NCBI GenBank assembly: GCA_030537735.1
Contig: JAUNVG010000006.1
Coordinates: 51,460-102,661 of the forward strand
DNA from: Actinomycetaceae bacterium
Lineage (GTDB): Bacteria; Actinomycetota; Actinomycetes; Actinomycetales; Actinomycetaceae
Length of the DNA: 51,202 nt
Reading direction: 5' to 3'
The translations under genes and the position numbers were made by a program. Shown in pieces: positions 17,913 to 26,399 of this stretch. The notes below the pieces were generated by a model. The model was not told where the DNA came from. It searched no databases and worked only from the letters and a program-made list of their open reading frames with translations. Position 1 is the first letter of the stretch. Every line of letters starts with the position of its first letter.

Positions 17913-18737
17913 TTATTGAGCGCGGTGGAAGCGGATGCGTTCGGTGACTATTAGCTCGTCATCTGGCAGTTGCCCCCCGCCCCAGAACCATTCGTGGGCG
18001 TGGCGCCACTGCGCGGCATCGGTGAATCCCTCGCCCTCCGCTAAGGCGAATTCATCGGTGACTTCCGCTAGTGGCACTACCCGCACCTCCTGGGTTTCCA
18101 CCACTCCCAGCAGGTGCCCGTCCTCGGCGCACAGTCGCTCCATTGTCCCTACCTGCGCCAGTTCGCTGCCCCGGTAGTCAGCCAAACGCGAACTAGTGGC
18201 CACTTTCTTGCCTTCCACGATTAGTTTGGTCAGGTGGGAGCGCATGGGGCCGGGTTTTCCGTATTCCACTACCGGCAGGTGGTCGCAGTCCCACGGCGCG
18301 ACTGGCAGTGGGTTCGCGGCGCACCATTTACCCCTGGACCATCCCAGCGCGGGGAGGATGCGGGTAACTAGTAGGGGCGCCAGGTCCGCGGGGTCTTCTT
18401 CTACGCTGGTGAGCCACTTCAGTTCAGCGATTTCGGCTGCGGGGGCAGGCAGGTCTACCAGCGGGTGGGTGGCGCGAAAAGCGGTGCCGTGTACTTCGCG
18501 TCCGGCTTCGTTCGCCGCCGCCGTGCGCCACATGCCGATGAACTCCAGGCCGCTTGGTTCCAGGTTGATTCCTACTTCTTCTTGCACTTCCCGCAGCGCG
18601 GTTAGACGCGGGGTTTCACCCGGTTCGGGTTTGCCACCGATCAGCATGAAACGGTTGGTGCCTTGTTTGCGGGCGGTGAGGACGGCACCGTCCTCGCGTT
18701 GGAAAACTACTGCCGAGGTGTAGATCGGTTCGGGCAC
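17913..18737 (-). CDS. Nudix hydrolase fused to an ASCH domain
   Basis: A 274-aa two-domain protein. The N-terminal Nudix domain (about residues 5-130) has the box GGKPEPGETPRLTALREV continuing QEEVGI, with the metal-binding Glu residues intact. The C-terminal ASCH domain (about 150-270) shows RSHLTKLIVEGKKVATSSR, LCAEDGHLLGVVET and FALAEGEGFTDAAQWRHAHE, the hallmark of the PUA-related ASCH fold. Nudix enzymes hydrolyse nucleoside diphosphates linked to another group, and ASCH domains bind RNA or modified nucleosides. The fusion suggests a nucleotide- or RNA-cap-like substrate, but this is inference. Confidence 0.88.
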   Translation of the reverse strand: MPEPIYTSAVVFQREDGAVLTARKQGTNRFMLIGGKPEPGETPRLTALREVQEEVGINLEPSGLEFIGMWRTAAANEAGREVHGTAFRATHPLVDLPAPAAEIAELKWLTSVEEDPADLAPLLVTRILPALGWSRGKWCAANPLPVAPWDCDHLPVVEYGKPGPMRSHLTKLIVEGKKVATSSRLADYRGSELAQVGTMERLCAEDGHLLGVVETQEVRVVPLAEVTDEFALAEGEGFTDAAQWRHAHEWFWGGGQLPDDELIVTERIRFHRAQ

Positions 18738-18918
18738 TTCGTTCCTTTCCGTTGACTGGCAAACACCGTTGCGTCGGTTGCGGCGGGTGCCGATGATACT
18801 ATCGCCACTTTATCCCACTACCGCGACGCCTCCGCCTCGCGCTGTCTTGCACCTCACAGCTGGCGCCCACAGGCAGTAGGATGGTGACCTAAGGCAGGTA
18901 GGGACAAGGAGGGGCGCC

Positions 18919-19623
18919 GTGTTTGATTTCCTTTCCACTTCACACTTGGGCACGCAGTTAGGCACCGTTACCGCCGCGTTCGTGCTGTGTAGCCTGCTGG
19001 GGTTGGAGCGTAACTTCCACCAGAAGAACGCCGGAGTTAAAACCCACGTCCTGGTGGGGGTGGGGGCGTGTATGTTCACCCTGGTGTCGGCCTACGGTTT
19101 CGCCCCGGTGCTGGGCGAGGGCGTGCACCTGGATCCGGCGCGCATCGCGGCGCAGATTGTTTCGGGCATCGGTTTCCTCGGCGCCGGCGTCATCTTCGTC
19201 AACAACGACATTGTGCGCGGTTTAACCACCGCCGCCACCGTGTGGCTCTCAGCCGCGATGGGCATGGCCTGCGGAGCCTCCATGATCCCCCTGGCGACCT
19301 ACGCCCTGGTTTTGCACTATCTTTTAGTGTTCGTCCTGGGCCCACTGGCGAACCGCATTCCAGCTACCCACCGCAACGAGCGCACGGTGATCGAGTACGA
19401 CTTCGGCCGCGGCATTATGCGTTCGATCCTGGTGACGGCCTCATCCATGGGCTACACCGCGTCGGTGGCTTCAACCGAGCCGATCGAAACCGAACAGGGC
19501 AAGGGCATGCGCGTGGTTATGCGTTTCGATGGGCCTTACCCGCGTAGCGAGCTGCGCCGGGCGCTAGAAAAGCTTGAAGGCGTGCACGCCGTTGACGTGC
19601 GCCAGCGGGAGATTTTGGATTAA
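18919..19623 (+). CDS. MgtC/SapB-family inner-membrane protein
   Basis: A 234-aa membrane protein. Four to five helices fill residues 1-150, with GLERNFHQKNAGVKTH (the conserved R/E-containing MgtC loop), VSGIGFLGAGVIF and GLTTAATVWLSAAMGMACG. A soluble C-terminal domain of about 80 residues (ACT-like) follows. MgtC-type proteins modulate F-type ATPase and growth at low Mg2+ in some pathogens; others are uncharacterised transport-like proteins. The GTG start has AAGGAGG upstream. The zincin gene begins 3 bases after its stop. Confidence 0.9.
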   Translation: MFDFLSTSHLGTQLGTVTAAFVLCSLLGLERNFHQKNAGVKTHVLVGVGACMFTLVSAYGFAPVLGEGVHLDPARIAAQIVSGIGFLGAGVIFVNNDIVRGLTTAATVWLSAAMGMACGASMIPLATYALVLHYLLVFVLGPLANRIPATHRNERTVIEYDFGRGIMRSILVTASSMGYTASVASTEPIETEQGKGMRVVMRFDGPYPRSELRRALEKLEGVHAVDVRQREILD

Positions 19624-19626
19624 CCG

Positions 19627-19977
19627 ATGCTAGATCTTGACGACGACACTTTCGATGCGTTGGTGGAGCAGGAGTTCTCTGCCCTCCCCGAAGCGATGTT
19701 GCGCCACCTTGATAACGTGGCGATCTTCGTAGAGGACATCGATCCGGATGCGGGCATGGATCTGCTGGGCGTGTACGAGGGCGTGGACAGTCCTTCGCGT
19801 GGGGACTACGGTTTCGGGGAGATGCCTGATCGCATAGTGTTGTTTAAGTTGCCTCTGCTCGCGGCGTGCCGCGACCTGCAGGAGCTTCGCCACCAAATCC
19901 ACGTGACCTTGGTGCATGAAATCGCACACTTTTACGGTTTAGATGATGATGAACTCCACCGCTTAGGGTGGGGTTAA
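19627..19977 (+). CDS. Metallopeptidase-family (zincin-like) small protein
   Basis: A 116-aa protein with the zinc motif HEIAHFYGLDDDELHRLGW near its C-terminus. HExxH plus the downstream acidic residue define the bacterial zincin-like family related to TTHA0227 (PF06262 type). The N-terminal IFVEDIDPD and LLGVYEGV are conserved in that family. Its substrate is unknown. It starts 3 bases after the MgtC-like gene and so is probably cotranscribed with it and with the nitroreductase gene that follows. Confidence 0.9.
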   Translation: MLDLDDDTFDALVEQEFSALPEAMLRHLDNVAIFVEDIDPDAGMDLLGVYEGVDSPSRGDYGFGEMPDRIVLFKLPLLAACRDLQELRHQIHVTLVHEIAHFYGLDDDELHRLGWG

Positions 19978-19999
19978 CTAGTTAAAAAGGGAGGCCCCA

Positions 20000-20695
20000 A
20001 TGGATCCGATTACTCGCACTCACACCCCCACCCAGGTGGTGTCGCTATTCCAGTCGCGCTACACCGCGAAATCCTACGACCCGAACCGAGTGGTGGAGGA
20101 CGCGGATTTGCAGGCGATCTTAGAGGCCATTCGCCTCTCCCCGTCCTCGATGGGTTTGGAGCCGTGGAAAGTGGTGGTAGCTACGCCCGGACCGCTAGTG
20201 GATGAGATTGCGCCACTGTGTTGGGGCGCGCACCCTTCCCCGTCGCATTGGTTGTTCTTCTTGGGGCGCAATGCGGAGTCTTTCACCGCCGAGGACGAGG
20301 TGGCGGATTCGTATGTCACTGACCTGCACGTGCGCATCCAGGGTCGGGGTGAGGACACTGCGACTAAGCGCCGCGAACACGTGCGTTCCCTGTTGGAAAA
20401 CGACCTTTCCTTGGGTTCGCGTGACGCGGCCACCGGCTGGGTGGATCGCCAGGTGTTCTTGGCTTTGGGTTCGGCGATGCTAGCTAGCGCCATGTTGGGG
20501 GTTGATTCCACGGCGATTGAGGGTTTGGAAGCCAAAGCGGTGGAGCGGGTGCTGGTCGATCATGGGCTTTGTGACCCCAGCCAGTATCATTTCGTGGTGG
20601 GTTTGACGTTGGGTTACACCGATCGCGCGCAGCATCGTGACAAGCGTCGCCGCCCCTTGGGTGAGGTGGTTACGGTAGTGGATGCGGGTAACTAG
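20000..20695 (+). CDS. Nitroreductase-family NAD(P)H-dependent oxidoreductase
   Basis: A 231-aa FMN-dependent enzyme of the NfsB type. The FMN-binding N-terminus RYTAKSYDPNR and LSPSSMGLEPWKVVV are clear, and GLEAKAVERVLVDHG and VGLTLGYTD mark the C-terminal FMN contacts. Family members reduce nitroaromatics, quinones or other activated compounds with two-electron transfer. AAAGGGAGG precedes the ATG. It lies in a same-strand run with the MgtC-like, zincin and DUF808 genes; no pathway emerges. Confidence 0.92.
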   Translation: MDPITRTHTPTQVVSLFQSRYTAKSYDPNRVVEDADLQAILEAIRLSPSSMGLEPWKVVVATPGPLVDEIAPLCWGAHPSPSHWLFFLGRNAESFTAEDEVADSYVTDLHVRIQGRGEDTATKRREHVRSLLENDLSLGSRDAATGWVDRQVFLALGSAMLASAMLGVDSTAIEGLEAKAVERVLVDHGLCDPSQYHFVVGLTLGYTDRAQHRDKRRRPLGEVVTVVDAGN

Positions 20696-20710
20696 GGGCA
20701 AGGGGGCCGC

Positions 20711-21634
20711 GTGGCTGGTGGTTTAGTTTCACTGCTAGATGATGTCGCTACGCTTGCGCGCATGGCGGCCGCGAGCGCTGACGACGTGGCGTTGGCGGCT
20801 GGGCGCGCCAGCGCGAAGGCCGCGGGCGTGGTGGTTGATGACACGGCGGTGACTCCGCAGTATTTGCAGGGTATTAAGCCTGAACGTGAGCTCCCGATCA
20901 TTAAACGCATTACCGTCGGGTCGCTTCGCAATAAGTTGCTGATTATTTTGCCTCTGGCACTGTTGCTTAGCCAGTTCGCCCCTTTCTTGCTTCCGGTGAT
21001 TTTAATTGCGGGTGGCTCCTACCTGTGTTTTGAGGGTATGGAGAAGGTGTGGGAGAAGCTGCTGGGGCACGCTCACGCCGGCCCTGCCCTGGCGCAGGGC
21101 CCGGACGCGGAGGATAGGGTGGTCAAAAGCGCGGTGACCACGGATTTGATTCTTTCGGCTGAGATCATGGTGATCGCTTTGAATGAGGTGGCGCAGGAGG
21201 GGTTCTTTTCTCGCACCATCATTTTAATCGTGGTGGCGTTTTCGATTACCTTCCTGGTCTACGGGGTGGTTGCGCTGCTGGTGAAGATGGATGATTTCGG
21301 TCTGCACTTGCAAGGGCGCGATAACGGCTCAGCTAGGCGCGCGGGGCAGGTAATCGTCGCCGCCATGCCGAAGGTGCTGACGGCGATCGGCATCATCGGC
21401 ACTTTCGCCATGATCTGGGTGGGTGGCCACATCCTGTTGGTCTCAGCTGCCGACTTGGGGTGGCACGCCCCCTACGATTGGGTTCACCACTTGGAGGGTT
21501 TCGTTTCCGGTGTTGCTGTTGCCGGTGGTTTCTTAGCTTGGGTGGTTAACACCGTGGTTTCACTTCTGGTGGGAGCTATCTGGGGATCTGCCCTGGTGTC
21601 GGTTTGGGCTGGCATCAGTGGCTTGCGCAGTTAG
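20711..21634 (+). CDS. DUF808 (YedI-like) inner-membrane protein
   Basis: A 307-aa polytopic membrane protein. The N-terminus MAGGLVSLLDDVATLARMAA is the DUF808 signature, followed by KAAGVVVDDTAVTPQYL. At least five hydrophobic segments follow (about residues 75-105, 140-165, 165-195, 215-245 and 260-300). Function is unknown for the family. The start is GTG 15 bases after the nitroreductase stop. Confidence 0.9.
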   Translation: MAGGLVSLLDDVATLARMAAASADDVALAAGRASAKAAGVVVDDTAVTPQYLQGIKPERELPIIKRITVGSLRNKLLIILPLALLLSQFAPFLLPVILIAGGSYLCFEGMEKVWEKLLGHAHAGPALAQGPDAEDRVVKSAVTTDLILSAEIMVIALNEVAQEGFFSRTIILIVVAFSITFLVYGVVALLVKMDDFGLHLQGRDNGSARRAGQVIVAAMPKVLTAIGIIGTFAMIWVGGHILLVSAADLGWHAPYDWVHHLEGFVSGVAVAGGFLAWVVNTVVSLLVGAIWGSALVSVWAGISGLRS

Positions 21635-21794
21635 CCAACTATCTGCACTGGTTTCCTCCCAGCCCAGTCACCCACCGCCCGCAGGCTTACCGCGTTGTCC
21701 TTGCCGCGTAGGCTTTCACCACCTGGGTTCTGGCTTTGCCGGCGCCCTAACGCCACGGCCGCCCATCACCCGGGTTTCACTTCGGCATGCCCTA

Positions 21795-22916
21795 TTATTG
21801 CCGCTGACTGTCGATCAGTAGCTGGCGCAGCCATTCCTCAGTTTTTCGGGTCAGTTCCACACGGTCGAAATGCTTCGACCAAAGCAGGCCGGCTTCACGT
21901 AACCGCTGACGCTCGTCCGGGTCGGTTAATACAACCATCAGTTCCCGGTAGAGCGATTGGGCGTCCTTCGCTTTCGCTACGCGCCCGGCCCGCCCGTAAT
22001 CCACCGCGTCAATCACTCCGGTGGCATCGGTTCCCACAACTGGCACGCCGCACGCTTGTGCCTCGGTTACTACCATTCCGAAGCCTTCCCTATAGGTGGG
22101 TAGGCAGAACACGTCGCAATGGTGGTGGACCTCGCGAGGATCTTCCACCCTCCCAAGCCAGGTGTACGAGCCGGCGGGCAGGGTTTGCAGTAAGTGCGCC
22201 ATTCCTTCATCCGGCCCTCCCAGTAGCAGGTGGGCTTGGGGGATTTCCTCCAGGATCTGACTAAAGGCAGCTACCAGCTCAGAGATACCTTTATCCCTAT
22301 CTAGCCGGCCCACGAACCCAACTACCGGGGCTTGGGGGTTGAACTCCCGCTCGGTTTCAGTGAAGCGCGTAAGGTCAATCCCCCACAGAGAGCCGTTACC
22401 GATAATGTGCGTAGGCACGTTGATGCCGTATTTGGGTAGTGCTTCACTTATTGACTTCGACACCGAAAGCACGTGTGTGGCGCTTTGGGTCGTGAGTTTT
22501 TCCGTGCGTTTAAGCACTTCCAGCAGCGTTCCGGTGGCGGTTTCCAAACGCAGCCCAAGGATCGCGTACACCCGCACGGGCACCCCCACAATCCGGCCAG
22601 CCACCATTGACAGCATCGAGGCTTTCGGGGAGGCCGCGTATATGACATCGGGTTGCACCCGGCGCAGCAACCGCAGCCAATTACCTAAAGACAATATGTC
22701 ATTGGGGTGGGGTGCTCGGTGCATGGGTAAGGGGTGAATGTAGACTCCCTCGCGGCCTTGGTATGCTTCCAGATTCGGCCCGGGGGTGGTAACCAGGTGA
22801 ACTTCCCAGCCGCACTCCACCAGCCGCGGAACCAGGCTCTGGGTGAAACTCAAAGTGCTGTCTACGGTTACCGTAACCACGATTCGCGGTCTGCGTCGCT
22901 GCGTGTTCCGCCCCAT
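21795..22916 (-). CDS. Glycosyltransferase family 4 (PglA-like)
   Basis: A GT-B fold transferase of about 373 aa. VGFVGRLDRDKGISELVAAF is the typical nucleotide-sugar domain entry, and YREGFGMVVTEAQACGVPVV carries the E-x7-E motif of retaining GT4 enzymes. The N-terminal half (TVDSTLSFTQSLVPRL, DVIYAASPKASML) resembles PglA/CapM-type enzymes adding the second sugar to an undecaprenyl-diphosphate-linked sugar. ATG at 22916 has GGAG seven bases upstream. ATG at 22937 overlaps the aminotransferase stop (ATGA) and is an alternative. It is the second gene of a two-gene minus-strand unit. Confidence 0.88.
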   Translation of the reverse strand: MGRNTQRRRPRIVVTVTVDSTLSFTQSLVPRLVECGWEVHLVTTPGPNLEAYQGREGVYIHPLPMHRAPHPNDILSLGNWLRLLRRVQPDVIYAASPKASMLSMVAGRIVGVPVRVYAILGLRLETATGTLLEVLKRTEKLTTQSATHVLSVSKSISEALPKYGINVPTHIIGNGSLWGIDLTRFTETEREFNPQAPVVGFVGRLDRDKGISELVAAFSQILEEIPQAHLLLGGPDEGMAHLLQTLPAGSYTWLGRVEDPREVHHHCDVFCLPTYREGFGMVVTEAQACGVPVVGTDATGVIDAVDYGRAGRVAKAKDAQSLYRELMVVLTDPDERQRLREAGLLWSKHFDRVELTRKTEEWLRQLLIDSQRQ

Positions 22917-22933
22917 GGTGTGGCTCCGCCCCC

Positions 22934-24100
22934 TCATTTTCCGTGTCGCTCAGTGAACTGCGTCAACGCGGTAAAGATCCGTTCAAGGTCGTCTTCGGAC
23001 ATTTGCGAGCCGGAGGGCAGGTCCAAACCGGTTTCGAAAAGCCAGTCGGAGTTCCCGTTTAGGAAAGCCCGATGGGAGGCGAACACGGGCTGTTGGTGCA
23101 TGGGTTTCCAGATCGGACGGGTCTCGATTCGGCGTGACCCCATGTACTGTCCCAGTTCCGCGGCTTCCCACCCGGTTACCTTCGAATCTACCGTTATTGC
23201 GGTTAGCCAGCAGTTGTCTTCCCCATCGGGGTACTGCCATTGACCACCTACAATTTCCACTCCAGGTATTTGCGCGACGAAGTCCTGGTAGCGGCGTCGA
23301 ATCATTTGCCGGCGTTTCTTCATGCTTTCAAGGCGCTTTAGCTGCGCGATACCCACGGCCGCCAGCAGGTTGGACATGCGGTAGTTGTAGCCGATTTCGG
23401 TGTGTTCGTAGTGAGCTACCGGCTGGCGCGCTTGGGTGGATAGGTACTTCGTACGTTCGGCCACTTCCTCATCATCAGTGAGCAGCATTCCCCCACCGGA
23501 GGTAGTCATCGACTTATTGCCGTTGAAAGAAAAGGCGGCACATTCACCGAAGGCACCGGCCATCTTACCTGCCCGCGACGAGCCGACGGATTCGGCGGCA
23601 TCCCAAACGATGGGGATGTCGTATTCTTCAGCTAGTTCCAGCAGGGGGCCGGGTTCGCATACTTTACCGAGCATGTCAACGGGCATAATCGCCTTGGCGG
23701 GGGTGCCTTCGCTGGCGAGGGTGGCCAGCGCCTGCCCCAGTAGCAGCGGATCCACGTTGGTGTCTTTCCCGCAATCAACAAAAACGGGGGTGGCTCCGGT
23801 GTAAACCACGGCGTTGGCGGTAGCTGCGAACGTTAAGGTCGGCACCAGCACCAGGTCGCCTGGCCCAATGCCGTAGTTCAGTAGGCCTAGATGCAAGGCG
23901 GCGGTTCCCGAAGATAAAGCCACCGCGTGGCTGCGCCCAACGTATTCGGCCATGCGGGCTTCGAACTCGTCTACTTGGGGGCCAAGGGGAGCTACATATC
24001 CGGAGTCAAAGGCAGCAAGAAGCGCTTGCTTTTCTGCTTCTGTGATGTCGGGTAGGGATAGGTAAATTTGTTTTTCACTATCCGCGTAGTTGTCTTTCAT
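22934..24100 (-). CDS. DegT/DnrJ/EryC1/StrS aminotransferase (PglE-like)
   Basis: A PLP-dependent sugar aminotransferase of 388 aa that adds an amino group to a nucleotide-linked keto sugar. Landmarks are VALSSGTAALHLGLL, VPTLTFAATANAVVY, WDAAESVGSS (PLP pyridine Asp), the Schiff-base Lys in FSFNGNKSMTTSGGGML, and GYNYRMSNLLAAVG. The closest pattern is the UDP-4-keto-sugar aminotransferase PglE/PseC group. ATG at 24100 has AAGGAG upstream, better than the upstream in-frame codon at 24121. It is divergent from the phosphoglycosyl transferase-GNAT gene, and its end overlaps the GT4 reading frame. Confidence 0.92.
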   Translation of the reverse strand: MKDNYADSEKQIYLSLPDITEAEKQALLAAFDSGYVAPLGPQVDEFEARMAEYVGRSHAVALSSGTAALHLGLLNYGIGPGDLVLVPTLTFAATANAVVYTGATPVFVDCGKDTNVDPLLLGQALATLASEGTPAKAIMPVDMLGKVCEPGPLLELAEEYDIPIVWDAAESVGSSRAGKMAGAFGECAAFSFNGNKSMTTSGGGMLLTDDEEVAERTKYLSTQARQPVAHYEHTEIGYNYRMSNLLAAVGIAQLKRLESMKKRRQMIRRRYQDFVAQIPGVEIVGGQWQYPDGEDNCWLTAITVDSKVTGWEAAELGQYMGSRRIETRPIWKPMHQQPVFASHRAFLNGNSDWLFETGLDLPSGSQMSEDDLERIFTALTQFTERHGK

Positions 24101-24199
24101 CCCGCTCCTTAACCGTGGCATTCTTAACCAAAACCAGCACTCTTACATAAGGATGACTGCGGTTAATATTACCACGCCCGGATTCGTCCAGCTTTGCCC

Positions 24200-24212
24200 T
24201 ACAATGTCTGTA
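24200..24212 (+). promoter_or_regulatory. -10 box placing the transcript start at the ATG (leaderless)
   Basis: TACAAT at 24200-24205 is six bases from the ATG at 24212 and no ribosome site is present. Transcription from this box would begin at or next to the start codon. No good -35 is seen at the usual distance. Leaderless mRNAs are frequent in actinobacteria. Confidence 0.5.
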
Positions 24213-25282
24213 TGCGTTACGACCCAAATGGAAAACGGTTATTCGATGTCCTCACCAGTGGTATTGGTCTATTTCTTTCACTACCCATACAGTTAGGCGT
24301 TGGGGTCGTTGTGCGAGCCAACCTGGGTTCACCTGTCATCTTTAAGCAGGAGCGCCCGGGCAAGGACGGAGAAATATTCACCCTCTATAAGTTCCGCACC
24401 ATGCGTGAGCCTGATCCGGAGCGCGGTTTAGTTTCGAATGAAGATCGCATTACTCCTTTCGGTAAAGCTCTTCGAGCCACTTCCCTGGATGAGCTTCCCG
24501 AGCTTTGGAACGTCCTTAAGGGCGATATGTCGCTTGTAGGGCCCAGGCCGCTGCGGACCTTTTACATGGATCTATATTCACCGCGTCAGCACCTGCGCCA
24601 CTCGGTGCGGCCGGGATTAACAGGCTTGGCGCAAGTTAGTGGGCGCAACAGTTTAACTTGGGATGAGCGTTTCGAACTGGATTTGAAGTACGCGCGCAAC
24701 ATTACCTTCAGCCAGGATCTACAGATCATGCTGAAAACCATCACTACTGTGCTTAAACGCAACGACATTACTGACTCCAAGAATGCCACTATGTCTGCTT
24801 TCACTGGGCCCACTTATAGCGTTGACCAGTATTCATTGCGGCGCCTGCGTGAGTGTGACCTGCAAACTCGTGTTGACTGGATGCGGGATGAGCGGGTGAG
24901 CCAGGGCATTACCCTGAACTACGAACCCACTATCGAAGGCATGCGTAAGTGGTTCGAAGGTATCCAGAAAAATGCTTCTAGACGCGATTTTGTGATAGTT
25001 GATGGCGCGGATGAAGTGGTTGCCATGGTCGGCTTCACCGGCATCTGTGACTTTGGTGCTAAACTTTATATTTTTGTTGACCCCAATAGGCAAGGCAGCG
25101 GACTCGGTACCATCGCCATGCGGATTCTAGAAAAGTACGGCTACCACCAGCTGTGGGATCACCTGAAGTTAGAAACCAAGGTAGGCAACTCCCGGCAGGT
25201 GAACTTCTACCAACGGCTTGGTTACGTCGTTGAAGGGGAACGCAACGACAAGATACTTATGCGCAAGCAGCTCCCCGCGTAA
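24212..25282 (+). CDS. Phosphoglycosyl transferase (PglC-like) fused to GNAT acetyltransferase
   Basis: A 356-aa two-domain protein. Residues 1-195 are a small monotopic phosphoglycosyl transferase: the N-terminal reentrant helix after KRLFD, then KFRTMRE, the catalytic Asp-Glu in SLDELPELWNVLKGDMSLVG, and RPGLTGLAQVSGRN. These enzymes move phospho-sugar from a UDP-sugar to undecaprenyl phosphate. Residues about 208-355 are a RimJ-like GNAT domain with the acetyl-CoA motif VDPNRQGSGLGT. In Pgl systems an acetyltransferase (PglD) acts just before PglC, but PglD is a left-handed beta-helix enzyme. Here a GNAT domain seems to take its place in one chain. Confidence 0.88.
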   Translation: MRYDPNGKRLFDVLTSGIGLFLSLPIQLGVGVVVRANLGSPVIFKQERPGKDGEIFTLYKFRTMREPDPERGLVSNEDRITPFGKALRATSLDELPELWNVLKGDMSLVGPRPLRTFYMDLYSPRQHLRHSVRPGLTGLAQVSGRNSLTWDERFELDLKYARNITFSQDLQIMLKTITTVLKRNDITDSKNATMSAFTGPTYSVDQYSLRRLRECDLQTRVDWMRDERVSQGITLNYEPTIEGMRKWFEGIQKNASRRDFVIVDGADEVVAMVGFTGICDFGAKLYIFVDPNRQGSGLGTIAMRILEKYGYHQLWDHLKLETKVGNSRQVNFYQRLGYVVEGERNDKILMRKQLPA

Positions 25283-25313
25283 CCCACTCACCCACGCAAG
25301 CAGCTCCCCGCGT
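25262..25313. repeat. 19-bp direct repeat, 33-bp period, at the end of the PGT-GNAT gene
   Basis: CGCAAGCAGCTCCCCGCGT occurs at 25262-25280, where it encodes the last residues RKQLPA of the PGT-GNAT protein, and again at 25295-25313 after the stop. The pattern is that of a short tandem duplication of the 3' end of the gene. Confidence 0.85.
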
Positions 25314-25362
25314 TGGTGTTCGCTTCCCTACCGCCCTTTCCCCCAGTCAGCACGCCGCGCTT

Positions 25363-26355
25363 TCACCGCCCGGGTTTAGCTACCGCTAACGCGGGGTACT
25401 TAGCTGCGTAAACCTCCGCTTCATACCGGTAGTCTTCAGGCTCCGGCGACTTCCCCAAGATCTCACGCAGATACGCCAGAGGCACATTCGCGCCCGCCGC
25501 GTGACTAAAGGGGTATCCTCCCCCGAATCGGGGGTTAATGTCGATAAGAACCGGACCTTGACTGGTCATAAACACGTCGGTATCTATTACCCCTTGGCTC
25601 CCCAAGAAGTTCGCCAAGGATTTAGCTAAATCGGTGAACTCGCCGGGATCTTTTGAAACCGCTTTATCTGTCTCCCCCGAATGCATCCCGAGTTTCTTCC
25701 GCACCAGCGCAGCCTTGAAATCTCCCCTACCTTTAAGCGCGCTAACTACGTCAACGCCGTATTCTTCACCGTCTAAACGTGGTTGCACCACCAGCGCCTG
25801 CGGGTTCCTCTCGCTGCGCGACAGGGACTGCAGGTCTTCCAAATTCACGATCCGCAGCCCCGATGATCCTGACCCAAACCTATCTTTAACCACGTACTGG
25901 TCGCTGTCATAGGCTTTGGTGAAGTCTTGTACGTGACTCAGCAGCGCGGTTGGCGCCGTGGCGATACCTGCTTGTTGGAGTTTTTGCGACAACAGGTATT
26001 TATCTAAAGTCAAGGCGAACTTGTCGGCCTTCAGGTGCGGCAAGACCGTGTTATCCGGCAGCTGATCCAAGGGGGCTCGTTCACTGAGGTAGGCAACTTC
26101 GTAGTCGTTGACAGAAAAGTACAGGTCTGGTTCAACAACTTTGACGGTGTGCAGCCATTCTTCGGTGTAGAAGGGGTCGTCAAAACGCGGTAGCAGGTGA
26201 ACCTGGTCGGCTTTGAAGGTAGTGGCCGCGTACCTGTCGTTTTCAGTCACATGCAGCTGTATTTGAACGCCGAGTTCTTTTGCCGCTTGCCGGAAGAAAT
26301 CAAGTAAGTACACTCGTCGACCGGCGGAGCCGACCATAACCGTGATGTTCTCCAT
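25363..26355 (-). CDS. ATP-grasp ligase-like protein
   Basis: A 330-aa ATP-grasp enzyme. The N-terminal preATP-grasp domain starts ITVMVGSAGRRVYLLDFF. The ATP-grasp core (about residues 110-300) shows YVVKDRFGSGSSGLRIV, VVQPRLDGEEYGVDVV and the metal-binding VLIDINPRFGGGYPF. The group resembles CarB/PylC-type carboxylate-amine ligases often found in capsule and surface-glycan loci. Here it ends facing the PGT-GNAT gene. It may attach an amino acid or similar group to a sugar, but the substrate is not visible. Confidence 0.85.
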   Translation of the reverse strand: MENITVMVGSAGRRVYLLDFFRQAAKELGVQIQLHVTENDRYAATTFKADQVHLLPRFDDPFYTEEWLHTVKVVEPDLYFSVNDYEVAYLSERAPLDQLPDNTVLPHLKADKFALTLDKYLLSQKLQQAGIATAPTALLSHVQDFTKAYDSDQYVVKDRFGSGSSGLRIVNLEDLQSLSRSERNPQALVVQPRLDGEEYGVDVVSALKGRGDFKAALVRKKLGMHSGETDKAVSKDPGEFTDLAKSLANFLGSQGVIDTDVFMTSQGPVLIDINPRFGGGYPFSHAAGANVPLAYLREILGKSPEPEDYRYEAEVYAAKYPALAVAKPGR

Positions 26356-26399
26356 CTGCGCTTCCCCAGTTCTTTCGCTGCTAGTCGCATTTAGGTGTT

